Position numbers and translations under genes: made by a program. A model generated the notes under the pieces. The model did no database searches. It was not told the DNA's origin and was given only the letters and a program-made list of their open reading frames with translations. This document shows, piece by piece, positions 17,295 through 26,478 of a stretch of 51,836 bases of DNA (the stretch's first letter is position 1; every line of letters starts with the position of its first letter). Source of the stretch: an uncultured Pelagibacteraceae bacterium (GTDB lineage Bacteria > Pseudomonadota > Alphaproteobacteria > Pelagibacterales > Pelagibacteraceae); contig CACKYY010000007.1 in assembly GCA_902604525.1 (NCBI GenBank), forward strand, positions 1 through 51,836, in the 5' to 3' direction.

Positions 17295-17711
17295 TTAGCT
17301 AATAGACTCTAAAGTTTTTTGGAATTTACCAGCATGAGATTTTTCAGCTTTTGCTAAAGTTTCAAACCAGTCAGCAATTTCTTCAAAACCTTCTTCTCTA
17401 GCTGTTTTGGCCATACCTGGGTACATATCAGTGTACTCATGTGTTTCACCTTGAACAGCTGATGCTAAATTTGCTTTAGTTTCACCAATCGGCATACCAG
17501 TTCCAGGATCTCCAACTTCCTCTAAATACTCTAGATGACCATGTGCGTGACCTGTCTCACCTTCGGCAGTTGATCTAAAAACTGTAGCTACATCATTGTA
17601 TCCTTCGATGTCAGCTTTTTGTGCGAAGTAAAGATATCTTCTGTTTGCTTGACTTTCGCCAGCAAAAGCTTCCTTTAAATTTTCTTCAGTTTTACTTCCT
17701 TTTAATGACAT
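17295..17711 (-). CDS. Rubrerythrin (ferritin-like di-iron protein without rubredoxin domain)
   Basis: The 138-residue protein is a four-helix ferritin-like rubrerythrin core. The helix motifs with iron ligands are [44 protein letters not shown] and [12 protein letters not shown]. The C-terminal rubredoxin domain of classic rubrerythrins is absent, as in sulerythrin-type proteins, so electrons must come from another protein, plausibly the Fe-S oxidoreductase encoded next. Likely function is reduction of hydrogen peroxide in the cytosol. It has a strong ribosome-binding site (AAGGAG, 17718-17723) and a consensus promoter upstream. Confidence 0.92.
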   Translation of the reverse strand: MSLKGSKTEENLKEAFAGESQANRRYLYFAQKADIEGYNDVATVFRSTAEGETGHAHGHLEYLEEVGDPGTGMPIGETKANLASAVQGETHEYTDMYPGMAKTAREEGFEEIADWFETLAKAEKSHAGKFQKTLESIS

Positions 17712-17741
17712 TTTGTTCTCCTTAATTTAATAATTACTGAA

Positions 17742-17769
17742 ATTATAATACTTCAAAAGTGATTGTCAA
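17742..17769 (-). promoter_or_regulatory. Consensus sigma-70 promoter of the rubrerythrin operon
   Basis: On the minus strand a perfect TTGACA (17764-17769) and a perfect TATAAT (17742-17747) are separated by 16 bp, about 30 bp upstream of the rubrerythrin start. This is the best match to the housekeeping promoter consensus that I found in the window and predicts strong expression. The shared ATTCTAAACT element directly abuts the -35 box on its upstream side. Confidence 0.75.
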
Positions 17770-17770
17770 C

Positions 17771-17780
17771 AGTTTAGAAT
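17771..17780 (-). promoter_or_regulatory. Putative Irr/Fur-type operator half-site upstream of rubrerythrin
   Basis: The 10-mer ATTCTAAACT on the minus strand lies one base upstream of the -35 element of the rubrerythrin promoter. The same 10-mer occurs in the irr/fabA intergenic region (18262-18271). It contains TTCTAAA, the half-site I recall for the iron-control element bound by Irr. Binding here would affect RNA polymerase recruitment. This is inference from two occurrences. Confidence 0.4.
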
Positions 17781-17818
17781 AATTATAATTTATAATTTAA
17801 GTAATTGATTTTATTGAA

Positions 17819-18247
17819 TTAATTTTGATTTTGATTATCACTCGCAACTCTAACCAGAACTTCCACTGAGTTAATTTTTTTTCCAGTGATATTATTTTTA
17901 ACTTTCACATTTTCTATTTCATTTTCATCACAGTCTATTAATTGATGTGTATCTTCATCATAAAAATGGTGATGAACAGTTGTGTTAGTATCAAAATAGC
18001 TTTTGTCTGAGTTTATTGATATCTCCTTTAAATATCCCTTTTTTTGTAAGGCATGAACAGTGTTATAAACTGTTGCGAGAGATATTTTTTCATTTAACTC
18101 TTCAGATATTTTTTTAACAAGATCATTAATTGTAAAGTGAAAAGTTTTATCTCTGTTGAACAAAACCTCACAAATTTTAACTCTTTGCTTTGTAGGTCTG
18201 AGCCCAGTTTCTCTTAATTTTTCAATAAAATTGAAGTTTTTTGTCAT
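17819..18247 (-). CDS. irr: Fur-family transcriptional regulator, Irr type
   Basis: The 142-residue protein has the Fur winged helix (GLRPTKQRVKICEVLF and SLATVYNTVHALQKKGYLKE) and a dimerisation domain with the metal/heme-binding triplet HHH in TTVHHHFYDEDTHQLIDC. The HHH motif and the divergent placement next to fabA-fabB-fabI are characteristic of alphaproteobacterial Irr, which senses iron status through heme. The N-terminal heme-regulatory CP motif of Bradyrhizobium Irr is absent. A PerR-like role cannot be excluded, since rubrerythrin lies immediately downstream. Confidence 0.8.
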   Translation of the reverse strand: MTKNFNFIEKLRETGLRPTKQRVKICEVLFNRDKTFHFTINDLVKKISEELNEKISLATVYNTVHALQKKGYLKEISINSDKSYFDTNTTVHHHFYDEDTHQLIDCDENEIENVKVKNNITGKKINSVEVLVRVASDNQNQN

Positions 18248-18340
18248 ATTTCTTTATAATAATTCTAAACTAAGAATAAATTGTATTGTTTTATTATATT
18301 ATATTATCATTAAATCAAGTAATAAGGGAACTCAATTTTT
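18248..18340. promoter_or_regulatory. irr-fabA divergent promoter region with putative autoregulatory site
   Basis: The 93-bp gap between divergent irr and fabA contains ATTCTAAACTAAGAAT (18262-18277), an imperfect inverted repeat whose left part is the 10-mer also found at the rubrerythrin promoter. A TA-rich stretch (18290-18310, several TATATT/TATTAT options) can supply the fabA -10 element. A ribosome-binding-like AAGGGA lies about 15 bp upstream of the fabA ATG. The position is right for Irr autoregulation, but no experiment supports it here. Confidence 0.45.
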
Positions 18341-18841
18341 ATGAAAAAAAACTCCTATAGCTATGATGACCTAATTACTTGCGGAAATGGTGATCTTTTT
18401 GGCCCTGGTAATGCTAAATTACCCCTTCCTCCGATGCTAATGTTTGATAGAATAACAGAGATTAACGACAATAACGGGACTTTTAACAAGGGATCTTTAA
18501 AGGCTGAATTAGATATTAAAGATGATCTTTGGTTCTTTGATTGTCATTTTAAATCTGACCCCGTTATGCCTGGTTGCTTAGGGTTAGACGCTATGTGGCA
18601 ACTTGTAGGTTTTTACCTAGGTTGGCTAGGAAATCCTGGCAAGGGTAGAGCACTAGGTGTTGGAACTGTAAAGTTCACAGGTGAAGTATTGAAAAATGTT
18701 AAGTTAGTAACATATAAAATTGATATGAAAAAAATTATGTCACCAGGAGGCACAACTGTTGGTCTTGCTAATGGAGTAGTTTTTGCAGATGATAAAAAAA
18801 TATATTCAGCAGATAGTTTAAAAGTAGGATTGTTCAAATAA
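18341..18841 (+). CDS. fabA: 3-hydroxydecanoyl-ACP dehydratase/isomerase FabA
   Basis: FabA dehydrates beta-hydroxyacyl-ACP and isomerises trans-2- to cis-3-decenoyl-ACP, the branch point for unsaturated fatty acids. The 166-residue hotdog protein contains the active-site histidine in [18 protein letters not shown] and the aspartate in [16 protein letters not shown]. The length is near the usual 170. It overlaps fabB by one base (ATAATG), and fabI follows, so initiation of unsaturated chains, elongation and enoyl reduction are co-expressed. Confidence 0.96.
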   Translation: MKKNSYSYDDLITCGNGDLFGPGNAKLPLPPMLMFDRITEINDNNGTFNKGSLKAELDIKDDLWFFDCHFKSDPVMPGCLGLDAMWQLVGFYLGWLGNPGKGRALGVGTVKFTGEVLKNVKLVTYKIDMKKIMSPGGTTVGLANGVVFADDKKIYSADSLKVGLFK

Positions 18842-20052
18842 TGAGAAGAGTAGTAATTACAGGTTTGGGCGTTGTTTCATGCTTAGGTAACAATCAAGAA
18901 GAGGTACATCAGTCATTATTGAAAACAAAGTCTGGAATATCTTTTAGTGAAGAATACAAAGAACATAATTTAAAAAGTCATGTACATGGTAAGCCAAACA
19001 TAAAACTTGAAGATCATATTGATAGAAAAACAATAAGATTCATGGGTTCAGGTTCTGCTTACAACTATATTGCAATGATGGAAGCAATCAAAGACTCTGG
19101 ATTAGAAGATAGTGAAGTAAGTAATTTTAAAACAGGAATAGTTATGGGTTCGGGAGGTCCATCAATTGAAAATGTCATTTTAGCAGCAGATAAAACTAGA
19201 GCTAAAACTCCAAAATTAATGGGGCCATTCATTGTTCCAAGAACAATGGCAAGTACAGCTTCAGCTACACTTGCTGTTCCATTTAAAATTAAAGGGACAA
19301 ACTACACAATGAGTTCTGCTTGTGCAACAAGTGGCCACTGTATTGGAAACTCAATGGAATTAATTCAAATGGGAAAACAAGATGTTGTTTTTGCAGGCGG
19401 TAGTGAAGAGATACACTGGGCGATGACTGCAATGTTTGATGCTATGACAGCCTTATCCTCAAAATATAATGATACACCAGAGACGGCATCAAGAGCATAC
19501 GATAAAACTAGAGATGGTTTTGTAATTGCTGGTGGTGGTGGAGTGTTAGTGCTAGAAGAATACGAACATGCTAAAGCTAGAGGGGCTAAAATATACGCGG
19601 AATTAACTGGTTATGGGGCAACTTCAGATGGATACGATATGGTGGCTCCATCAGGAGAAGGTGCTGTCAGATGCATGAAGATGGCTATGGCAACATCAAA
19701 AAATAAAATTGATTATATCAATACTCATGGAACATCTACTCCAGTTGGAGACATTACAGAATTAAATGCAGTAAAAGAGGCTTTTGGAAATGAAATTCCA
19801 AAAATTAGTTCAACAAAATCTTTATCAGGTCATCCTTTAGGAGCCGCATCTGTTCATGAAGCGATCTATTGTTTAATCATGATGAAAAATAATTTTATAG
19901 CAGGGTCTGCTAATATTAATGAAATGGATGACGAGGCTAAAAAATTTCCAATAGTTGCTAAAACTGAGACAGGAGCAACTTTAAATACAGTAATGTCTAA
20001 TAGTTTTGGTTTTGGTGGAACCAATGCTGCTTTAATTTTTGAGAAAATATAA
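18841..20052 (+). CDS. fabB: Beta-ketoacyl-ACP synthase I
   Basis: FabB condenses malonyl-ACP with acyl-ACP and elongates the cis-unsaturated intermediates produced by FabA. The 403-residue thiolase-fold enzyme has the nucleophilic cysteine in [10 protein letters not shown] (about residue 161), the histidines in [11 protein letters not shown] and SGHPLGAAS, and the C-terminal glycine-rich [12 protein letters not shown]. It is translationally coupled to fabA and followed 2 bp later by fabI. Confidence 0.96.
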   Translation: MRRVVITGLGVVSCLGNNQEEVHQSLLKTKSGISFSEEYKEHNLKSHVHGKPNIKLEDHIDRKTIRFMGSGSAYNYIAMMEAIKDSGLEDSEVSNFKTGIVMGSGGPSIENVILAADKTRAKTPKLMGPFIVPRTMASTASATLAVPFKIKGTNYTMSSACATSGHCIGNSMELIQMGKQDVVFAGGSEEIHWAMTAMFDAMTALSSKYNDTPETASRAYDKTRDGFVIAGGGGVLVLEEYEHAKARGAKIYAELTGYGATSDGYDMVAPSGEGAVRCMKMAMATSKNKIDYINTHGTSTPVGDITELNAVKEAFGNEIPKISSTKSLSGHPLGAASVHEAIYCLIMMKNNFIAGSANINEMDDEAKKFPIVAKTETGATLNTVMSNSFGFGGTNAALIFEKI

Positions 20053-20054
20053 TT

Positions 20055-20840
20055 ATGAGCTTAATGAAAGGTAAAAAAGGATTGGTAATGGGTGTTGCCA
20101 ATGAAAGATCTATTGCTTGGGGCATTTCACAAAAACTTGCAGAAGCTGGTGCAGAACTTGCATTTACTTATTTAGGTGATGCTTTAAAAAAAAGAGTTGT
20201 TCCTTTAGCAGAAAAATTAAATTCAAAAGTTACATTTAGTTGTGATGTTGAAAAAAAAGAAGATGTAAAAAAATTATTTGAAGATGTAAAATCTCAATGG
20301 GGCGAAATTGATTTTGTAGTTCATGCGATTGCTTTTTCTGATAAGTCAGAATTATCTGGAGAATATTTAAACACTACTAGAGAAAACTTTTTAAGAAGTA
20401 TGTTAATTTCATGTTTTTCATTTACAGAGGTTGCAAAAGAGGCTTCCAAAGTAATGAAAGAAGGCGGAAGTTTAATCACATTAAGTTATGAGGCAAATAA
20501 AGCTATTCCAAATTATAATGTAATGGGTGTGTGCAAGGCAGCGTTAGAATCTAGTGTTAAGTATTTAGCGAGAGATTTAGGTGCTAAAGGCATGAGGGTA
20601 AACGCCATAAGTGCTGGACCTATTAAAACGCTGGCAGCATCTGCAATCGGAGATGCAAAATTCCTTTACAAATGGAATGAAGACCATTCTTTACTTAAAA
20701 GAAACGTTGATATTCATGATGTAGGAAATTCAGCATTATATCTATTAAGTGAACTTGCAAACGGTGTTACTGGTGAAATTCACTATGTAGACGCTGGATA
20801 TAATAAAGTTGGGATGCCAGATCCTAAGAATATAACTTAA
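20055..20840 (+). CDS. fabI: Enoyl-[acyl-carrier-protein] reductase (NADH) FabI
   Basis: FabI reduces trans-2-enoyl-ACP in the last step of each fatty acid elongation cycle. The 261-residue short-chain dehydrogenase shows the FabI nucleotide motif GVANERSIAWGIS, the catalytic pair Tyr...Lys in YNVMGVCKAALE (Y-x6-K spacing) and RVNAISAGPIKTLAA. It closes the fabA-fabB-fabI operon. The segment after its stop holds a tRNA-like element on the opposite strand. Confidence 0.96.
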   Translation: MSLMKGKKGLVMGVANERSIAWGISQKLAEAGAELAFTYLGDALKKRVVPLAEKLNSKVTFSCDVEKKEDVKKLFEDVKSQWGEIDFVVHAIAFSDKSELSGEYLNTTRENFLRSMLISCFSFTEVAKEASKVMKEGGSLITLSYEANKAIPNYNVMGVCKAALESSVKYLARDLGAKGMRVNAISAGPIKTLAASAIGDAKFLYKWNEDHSLLKRNVDIHDVGNSALYLLSELANGVTGEIHYVDAGYNKVGMPDPKNIT

Positions 20841-20901
20841 TGAAGCGGCAGGATTTGAACCTGCCACCCCCTAATTTTGATTATTCAGCAGCTTGCTTCA
20901 T
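20840..20901 (-). other. tRNA-like element: T-arm plus acceptor-like stem overlapping the pnp 3' end
   Basis: On the minus strand GCAGG-TTCAAAT-CCTGC (20848-20864) is a canonical tRNA T-arm with the TTCRANY loop. A perfect 7-bp pair closes the element: ATGAAGC (20895-20901, inside the last codons of pnp) with GCTTCAT (20840-20846). Between them a 7-nt loop (AATCAAA) on an imperfect stem resembles an anticodon arm, but there is no room for a D-arm, position 33 is not U, and no CCA follows. It could be a tRNA relic, a tRNA mimic in the pnp 3' UTR, or a shared transcript-end structure for the convergent fabI and pnp. It is not a standard tRNA gene. Confidence 0.45.
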
Positions 20902-22953
20902 AGAAAGTTTAACTTTACCTCTATCGAAACCAATTACTTTTACTTTTACTTCGTCACCTTCTTTGACAACATCAGTAACTTTTGCAACTCTTTTGTCTGC
21001 TAGTTCTGAAATATGAACAAGTCCATCTTGTTTACCTAAGAAATTAACAAATGCACCAAACTCCATAATTTTCATCACCTTACCTGAATAGATTTTATTC
21101 ATTTCAGCTTTTGCAGTGATGTCTTTGATCATTTGCATAGCAATGTTTCTAGACTCTTCGTCTGGAGCAGCAACTGTAACAACTCCTTCATCATTCACAT
21201 CCACTTTTGCACCTGATTTTTCAACAATCTCTCTAATTGTTGCTCCACCTTTTCCAATAACTGCAGCAATATCTTTTTTATCAACAGTTACTTGTTCCAT
21301 TTTTGGTGTGTGCTTTCCAACATCAGATCTAGATTCACCTAAAGCTTTATTCATTTCATCTAAGATATGGATTCTGCCATCTTTAGCCTGCTTTAAAGCC
21401 TGCTCCATGATTTCAAAAGTGATACCAGTAATCTTGATATCCATTTGTAGTGAAGTAATTCCATCTTTTGTTCCAGCAACTTTAAAGTCCATATCACCTA
21501 AGTGATCTTCGTCACCTAAAATATCTGATAAGACACTAAAATCATCTCCTTCCTTAATTAAACCCATTGCAATACCTGCAACTGGTTCTTTTATCGGCAC
21601 ACCCGCATCCATTAATGCTAAAGATGCTCCACAAACTGTAGCCATAGAAGAAGAACCATTAGACTCTGTAATCTCTGATACTATTCTAAAAGTATATGGA
21701 AAAGCCTCTTTTGAAGGTAAAGAAGAATTAATTGCTCTCCATGCTAGTTTACCATGACCAATTTCTCGTCTTCCAGTTCCAATTCTTCCAGTTTCACCTA
21801 CTGAAAAAGGAGGGAAATTGTAGTGAAGCATAAATCGTTCTCTTTGAAGACCATCTAAACTTTCAATTCTTTGTTCATCATCAGATGTACCTAGAGTAGT
21901 AACAACAATTGCTTGTGTTTCGCCCCTAGTAAACAAAGCAGAACCGTGAGTTCTTGGTAAAACACCAACTTCACAAGAGATTGGTCTTACATCAGATAAT
22001 CCTCTACCATCAATTCTGTTTTTATTTTTAAGAATGTCAGTTCTAACAATTTTCTTCTCTAGATTTTTAAGCTGTGAGTTAACATCAAGGTCAGAATAAT
22101 TTTCATTTGCTTCAAAAAGTTTTTTAGCTTTATCAGTAATTTCTGAAATTTGATTTGATCTATCTTGCTTATCTCTAGTTGCAAAAGCTTTTTTAAGATC
22201 ATCTGTAAAAGTTTCTTCAAGTTTTTGTTTAATTTCAGATAAATCTTTTTTCTCAACTGTCCACTCAGGTTTTCTGCATTCTTTTGCAAGTTCCTCAATC
22301 ATTTCGATTACTGGAACAAATCCTTCATGACCAAATTTAACTGCTGCTAACATTACTTCTTCAGACAAACCTGATGTTTCAGATTCAACCATTAGCACTG
22401 CATCTTTAGTGCCTGCAACAACTAAATCTAAACTTGATTTTTCCAACTCTTCTTTTGATGGATTAAGAACATACTTGCCATCAACATATCCCACTCTAGA
22501 AGCTCCTACTGGACCCATAAATGGCATTCCTGAAATTGCTAACGCTGCTGAAGAGGCAGTGATTGCTAGAATATCTGGTTGGTTTTCTTTGTCATAAGAA
22601 ATTACTGTTGGTAACAACTGTACTTCATTTTTAAATTCATCAGGAAACAATGGTCTGATTGGTCTATCAATTAATCTAGAGATTAATGTTTCGCTTTCAG
22701 TTGGTCTTGCTTCTCTTTTAAAATATCCACCAGGGATCTTTCCACCTGCATAGTATTTTTCTTGGTAGTTAACTGATAAAGGAAAATAATCCATGTCTGG
22801 ATTTACTTTCTTTGCTCCAACGACTGTTGCTAGAATAACTGTTTCACCACATGTTGCGATGATTGCTCCGTCTGCTTGTCTTGCTACTTTACCTGTTTCT
22901 AAACTTATTTTCTTTCCTGCTACTTCTATTTCTTTCTTGTATACTTTAAACAT
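20881..22953 (-). CDS. pnp: Polyribonucleotide nucleotidyltransferase (PNPase)
   Basis: PNPase degrades RNA 3' to 5' by phosphorolysis and is a degradosome core component. The 690 residues contain two RNase PH domains with the helical linker between them (second domain starts near [15 protein letters not shown]), the catalytic-site segments [22 protein letters not shown] and [19 protein letters not shown], a KH domain ([15 protein letters not shown]) and an S1 domain ([15 protein letters not shown]). It ends the nusA-infB-rbfA-rpsO-pnp series. The stop region is part of the tRNA-like fold described separately. Confidence 0.97.
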   Translation of the reverse strand: MFKVYKKEIEVAGKKISLETGKVARQADGAIIATCGETVILATVVGAKKVNPDMDYFPLSVNYQEKYYAGGKIPGGYFKREARPTESETLISRLIDRPIRPLFPDEFKNEVQLLPTVISYDKENQPDILAITASSAALAISGMPFMGPVGASRVGYVDGKYVLNPSKEELEKSSLDLVVAGTKDAVLMVESETSGLSEEVMLAAVKFGHEGFVPVIEMIEELAKECRKPEWTVEKKDLSEIKQKLEETFTDDLKKAFATRDKQDRSNQISEITDKAKKLFEANENYSDLDVNSQLKNLEKKIVRTDILKNKNRIDGRGLSDVRPISCEVGVLPRTHGSALFTRGETQAIVVTTLGTSDDEQRIESLDGLQRERFMLHYNFPPFSVGETGRIGTGRREIGHGKLAWRAINSSLPSKEAFPYTFRIVSEITESNGSSSMATVCGASLALMDAGVPIKEPVAGIAMGLIKEGDDFSVLSDILGDEDHLGDMDFKVAGTKDGITSLQMDIKITGITFEIMEQALKQAKDGRIHILDEMNKALGESRSDVGKHTPKMEQVTVDKKDIAAVIGKGGATIREIVEKSGAKVDVNDEGVVTVAAPDEESRNIAMQMIKDITAKAEMNKIYSGKVMKIMEFGAFVNFLGKQDGLVHISELADKRVAKVTDVVKEGDEVKVKVIGFDRGKVKLSMKQAAE

Positions 22954-23001
22954 TTCATTTCCATTTCGTTTCGTTCCATTCCGTTCTATCTATCTTGACT
23001 T
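22954..23001 (-). promoter_or_regulatory. pnp leader with iterated GGAA/CGAA motif
   Basis: The 48-bp rpsO-pnp gap, read on the minus strand, contains a purine-rich run made of repeated GAA units (GGAAT, GGAAC, GAAAC, GAAAT, GGAAAT) just before the pnp ATG. This gives several overlapping ribosome-binding options. It is distinct from the E. coli pnp leader hairpin; no stable stem is visible. Confidence 0.35.
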
Positions 23002-23250
23002 CTATTTTCTTAAATTCAATTTCGACAGTACATTTTTGTAAGAATCCATTTTTGTTTTCTTTAGGTATTCCAACAATTTCTTTCTTCTATTGACCGCTCT
23101 CAACAATCCAACAGACGAATGTTTGTCTTTTTTGAATTGTTTTATGTGTTTAGAGAGAGTTTCAATTTTCTCTGTTAACAAAGCAATCTGTATCTCAGAA
23201 GATCCAGTGTCTTTATCATGCATTGCTAATTCTTGTGCCTTTTTGTTCAT
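23002..23250 (-). CDS. rpsO: 30S ribosomal protein S15
   Basis: S15 binds the 16S rRNA three-way junction early in small-subunit assembly. The 82-residue protein shows the family core DTGSSEIQIALLTEKIETLSKHI and HSSVGLLRAVNRRKKLLEYLKK, slightly shorter than the usual 88-89 residues at the N-terminus (MNKKAQELAMHDKDTG). It lies 12 bp after rbfA and 48 bp before pnp. truB, which normally separates rbfA and rpsO, is absent. Confidence 0.96.
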   Translation of the reverse strand: MNKKAQELAMHDKDTGSSEIQIALLTEKIETLSKHIKQFKKDKHSSVGLLRAVNRRKKLLEYLKKTKMDSYKNVLSKLNLRK

Positions 23251-23262
23251 GCCTCGTTTTTC

Positions 23263-23631
23263 CTATTTATTTGTTTGTTTTATTAAGTTTTCTATTTTTT
23301 CCGCATACTCAAAAGACTCATCTTTTCTAAAAAGTAATTTTGGTAAAAATTTCATAACCACTTTCTGTGATAAAATTTTTCTTATTAAAAATGAGTACTC
23401 TTTTAATGTATTTATTGTCTCCTCAGCATCTTTTCCTCCTAATGGGAGCACATATGCTTTAGCAATTTTTAAATCTGGACTCATTCTAACCTCAGTAACC
23501 GTTATTGTGTTTGTTTCTAAATTCGGGACCTTAGCCTCATTTCTTATAAAAATCATGCTTAAAGACTGCTTAATCATTTCTCCAACTCTAAGCTGCCTTT
23601 GTGAAATTGGTTTTCCTATTCTATCTGCCAT
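23263..23631 (-). CDS. rbfA: Ribosome-binding factor A
   Basis: RbfA is a KH-fold 30S maturation factor. The 122-residue protein contains RQLRVGEMIKQSLSMIF, the strand VTEVRMSPDLKIAKAYVLPLG and a basic C-terminus. It is coupled to infB through a one-base stop/start overlap (TAATG at 23631) and is followed 12 bp later by rpsO. Confidence 0.93.
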   Translation of the reverse strand: MADRIGKPISQRQLRVGEMIKQSLSMIFIRNEAKVPNLETNTITVTEVRMSPDLKIAKAYVLPLGGKDAEETINTLKEYSFLIRKILSQKVVMKFLPKLLFRKDESFEYAEKIENLIKQTNK

Positions 23632-25850
23632 TAAATTGACCTCTCTGTAGATGTAACACTAAAAGCTTCTATTGTGTCATTTTTTTGGAAGTCCATATAA
23701 TCTTTAATTGTTATTCCACATTCTTGTCCATCACTAACCTGTTTTACTTGGTTTTTTTCTCTAAAAATAGTTCCAACTTTTCCAGTATAAATTATCGCTC
23801 CATCTCTAATTATTCTAACATCTGAAGTACTAGTAATTTCTCCTTCAGTAATTTTTGAACCTGCAACCTTACCTGCTCCAGAGACTTTAAAAATTTCCAA
23901 GATTTGAGCTGATCCAATTATAGTTTCTTGAACATCTGGGGTTAATAGTCCCGACATTTTTTGTTTAATATAATCTAGTACTTCATAAATAATATTGTAT
24001 GAAGAGATTTTTATTTTTTCATTTTCAGCAAGTTTTTTTGCCTCTTTACTCGGCTTAACATTAAAAGCGATTAACACAGCATTCGACGCTTTTGCTAAAG
24101 TAACATCAGTTTCAGTGACCATTCCAATATCTGCTAAAATAATTTTAGGTTTAACTTCATCATGTTTAATTTGACCAATCGCATTTTTAATTGCTTCAGA
24201 AGATCCATGTACATCAGATTTAATAATTAAATTTAATTCCTCTGAAGATTTGTCTGAAAATGCTGATTCTTGTGTAGCAAATGTTAAAGGATTTTTTCCA
24301 TCCTTTGTCTCTTCTGCTCTGTTTTCACTTAGTGTTTTAGCCTCTTTTTCACTCTCAAGAACAATAAAATCATCTCCTGCTTTTGCTGCACCATTAATAC
24401 CTAAAATTTCAACTGGAGTAGATGGTGAGGCTTCGTCAATATTTTTACCTTTATCATTTATTATTGCTCTAACTTTTCCCCACTTCAATCCACTAACAAA
24501 AAAATCTCCTTTTTTAAGAGTTCCAGTGGTCACAATAATTGTTGCAACTGGTCCTCGACCCACATCAATTTTAGATTCTAATACTATTCCAGTAGCTTTA
24601 GACTCATAATCAGTTTTTAAATCTAGAATTTCAGCTTGAAGAATTATAGATTCAACCAGTTTATTTAAATTTAATTTTGTTTTTGCTGAAATCTCTACCA
24701 TTAAAGTATCACCTGATAGATCTTCAGCAACCAACTCGTGTTCTAATAATTGATTTTTAATTTTTTGTGGATCTGCATCAGGAAGATCACATTTATTAAT
24801 TGCAACAACAATTGGAACATTTGCTGCTTTTGCATGTTTAATTGACTCGATTGTTTGTGGCTTCACACCATCATCTGCAGCAACGACTAATACAACTACG
24901 TCGGTTAATTTTGAACCTCTTGCACGCATTTCTGTAAAAGCTGCATGACCTGGGGTATCAATAAAAGTTAGTTTGTTATCTTGGCTTTCAATTTGATAGG
25001 CCCCGATGTGTTGGGTTATTCCACCAAATTCTCCTGATACAACATTTGCACTTCTCAAAACATCAAGAACTGATGTTTTACCATGATCAACGTGTCCCAT
25101 CACTGTAACAATTGGGGGTCTATTTTTTAAATTTTCTACTCTTGTTGCTTTTATTTTCTGAATTATTTCCTCTGCCTTTTCTTCTCTAATAGGATTGTGT
25201 CCAAACTCTTTAACTAAAAACTCAGCTGTATCTGCTGCGAGAGTTTGATTAATTGTAACTGTTACCCCCATACCAAATAAATATTTTATTACATTACTGG
25301 ATTGCTCAGCCATTCTGTTGGCTAACTCTCTAACGGTTATAGCTTCTGGAATATTAATATCTCTTTTAACTGGTTTGAGACTTTCTTGATTTTGATCTTT
25401 AGATAAATTTTTATTCTCTTTAAGTCTTGCTCTTTTTACTGAGGCCAGACTTCTTTCTCTTGCCTCTATTTCATCACTTAGAGCCCTTGAAACTGTTAAT
25501 TTTAATTCTCTTTTCTTTGCTCCTGACTTTAAAGTTTTTTTATCTTTTCCATCACCATTACCTTTTAGTCTCTTTGTGGCTCTTTGCTCTGCAAGCTTAC
25601 GTCTTTCAAAATCGTTTGTTATAGGGGGTGATTTTGGAGCAAAAGATGGTTTAATTCCAGTTCCTCTCCCAAAAGAAGAGTTTGTTTTTGGTTTACCTGG
25701 GTTAAGTCTAAAAGATCCTCCTCTATTTGGGAATTTTCCAGTTTGCTTTTCTATAACAACTGCGTTTTTGCTTTGCGTTTTAGCGATTTCTATATTTTTG
25801 ATCGATTTTTTGGCTGAGCCAGATATTGTTAATTTTGTTTTTTTTTCCAT
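23631..25850 (-). CDS. infB: Translation initiation factor IF-2
   Basis: IF-2 is the GTPase that recruits initiator fMet-tRNA to the 30S subunit. The 739 residues comprise a basic N-terminal extension (1 to about 160), the IF2_N segment [22 protein letters not shown], the G domain with [17 protein letters not shown] and NKCDLPDA, a second beta-barrel domain, and C-terminal domains ending in [18 protein letters not shown]. It begins 10 bp after the nusA reading frame ends. The ylxR gene usually found between nusA and infB is not present. Confidence 0.97.
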   Translation of the reverse strand: MEKKTKLTISGSAKKSIKNIEIAKTQSKNAVVIEKQTGKFPNRGGSFRLNPGKPKTNSSFGRGTGIKPSFAPKSPPITNDFERRKLAEQRATKRLKGNGDGKDKKTLKSGAKKRELKLTVSRALSDEIEARERSLASVKRARLKENKNLSKDQNQESLKPVKRDINIPEAITVRELANRMAEQSSNVIKYLFGMGVTVTINQTLAADTAEFLVKEFGHNPIREEKAEEIIQKIKATRVENLKNRPPIVTVMGHVDHGKTSVLDVLRSANVVSGEFGGITQHIGAYQIESQDNKLTFIDTPGHAAFTEMRARGSKLTDVVVLVVAADDGVKPQTIESIKHAKAANVPIVVAINKCDLPDADPQKIKNQLLEHELVAEDLSGDTLMVEISAKTKLNLNKLVESIILQAEILDLKTDYESKATGIVLESKIDVGRGPVATIIVTTGTLKKGDFFVSGLKWGKVRAIINDKGKNIDEASPSTPVEILGINGAAKAGDDFIVLESEKEAKTLSENRAEETKDGKNPLTFATQESAFSDKSSEELNLIIKSDVHGSSEAIKNAIGQIKHDEVKPKIILADIGMVTETDVTLAKASNAVLIAFNVKPSKEAKKLAENEKIKISSYNIIYEVLDYIKQKMSGLLTPDVQETIIGSAQILEIFKVSGAGKVAGSKITEGEITSTSDVRIIRDGAIIYTGKVGTIFREKNQVKQVSDGQECGITIKDYMDFQKNDTIEAFSVTSTERSI

Positions 25851-25860
25851 AGCTCATCAC

Positions 25861-26478
25861 TCAATCTTTGTAAACAATGTTTCTAGCAGACATAATTAGT
25901 TCGTCTGCCTCTTCTTTTGATAAAGCAAAATCTTCCAGGTATCCCTGAATTTGTACTCTCTCACCTTTTACCACGTCAAAACCACCAGTTAATTCATCAG
26001 ATGCTAGATCTGCGAAATCTTCTAATGTTAAAATTTTTTGTTCTCCTAAGGTAACCAACATTCCTGGTGTAAGACTTTTTAAATTAATTAAAGCGTCATC
26101 AAGACCCAATTCTTTAATTCTTGTCGATATATCCTCTTGATCTTTTTGATGAAATTCTTGAGCTCTTTCTATGAGTGCTTTTGCGGTATCTTCTTCGATA
26201 CCCTCTATCTTCATTAAATTTTCTGCTGAACTATCTTTAATATCATCAATTGTTGAAAAGCCCTCTGCTACTAATAACTGACCCAGCGTCTCGTCTAATT
26301 CTAAATTTTTTACAAAATTTTCTGTTTTTTCTTTAAATTCTAACTGTCTTCTCTCAGAGTCTTCAGCATCTGTCATTATATTAATTTCATAATTTAATAA
26401 CTTCGTTGCAAGTCTTACGTTTTGACCTCTTCTACCAATAGCTTTACTTAAATTTTCCTCTGTAAGTATTACATCAAG
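25861..26478 (-). CDS. nusA: NusA C-terminal part (second frame: end of KH2 and acidic repeats)
   Basis: This frame is joined to the upstream nusA frame only by a -1 shift at 26478-26484. Read from CTT at 26478 it gives 205 residues: LDVILTEENLSKAIGRRGQN (the GxxG loop of KH2) and NVRLATKLLNYEINIMTDAE, then two acidic repeat domains (LELDETLGQLLVAEGF... and LGLDDALINLKSLTPG...) ending in NIVYKD. The sequence is fully conserved in character with no further disruption, which argues against an old pseudogene. Independent starts would have to be internal (for example ATG 26376), removing most of KH2. Together the two frames give a NusA of about 517 residues, the usual alphaproteobacterial length. 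Confidence 0.85.
   Translation of the reverse strand, partial: LDVILTEENLSKAIGRRGQNVRLATKLLNYEINIMTDAEDSERRQLEFKEKTENFVKNLELDETLGQLLVAEGFSTIDDIKDSSAENLMKIEGIEEDTAKALIERAQEFHQKDQEDISTRIKELGLDDALINLKSLTPGMLVTLGEQKILTLEDFADLASDELTGGFDVVKGERVQIQGYLEDFALSKEEADELIMSARNIVYKD

Noticed and set aside
20840..20901. Standard tRNA gene or permuted tmRNA piece
   Set aside because: The spacing between the acceptor-like strand and the T-arm is about 12 nt too short for a full tRNA, no proper anticodon loop (U33) or CCA is present, and no tag-peptide reading frame of a tmRNA lies next to it.
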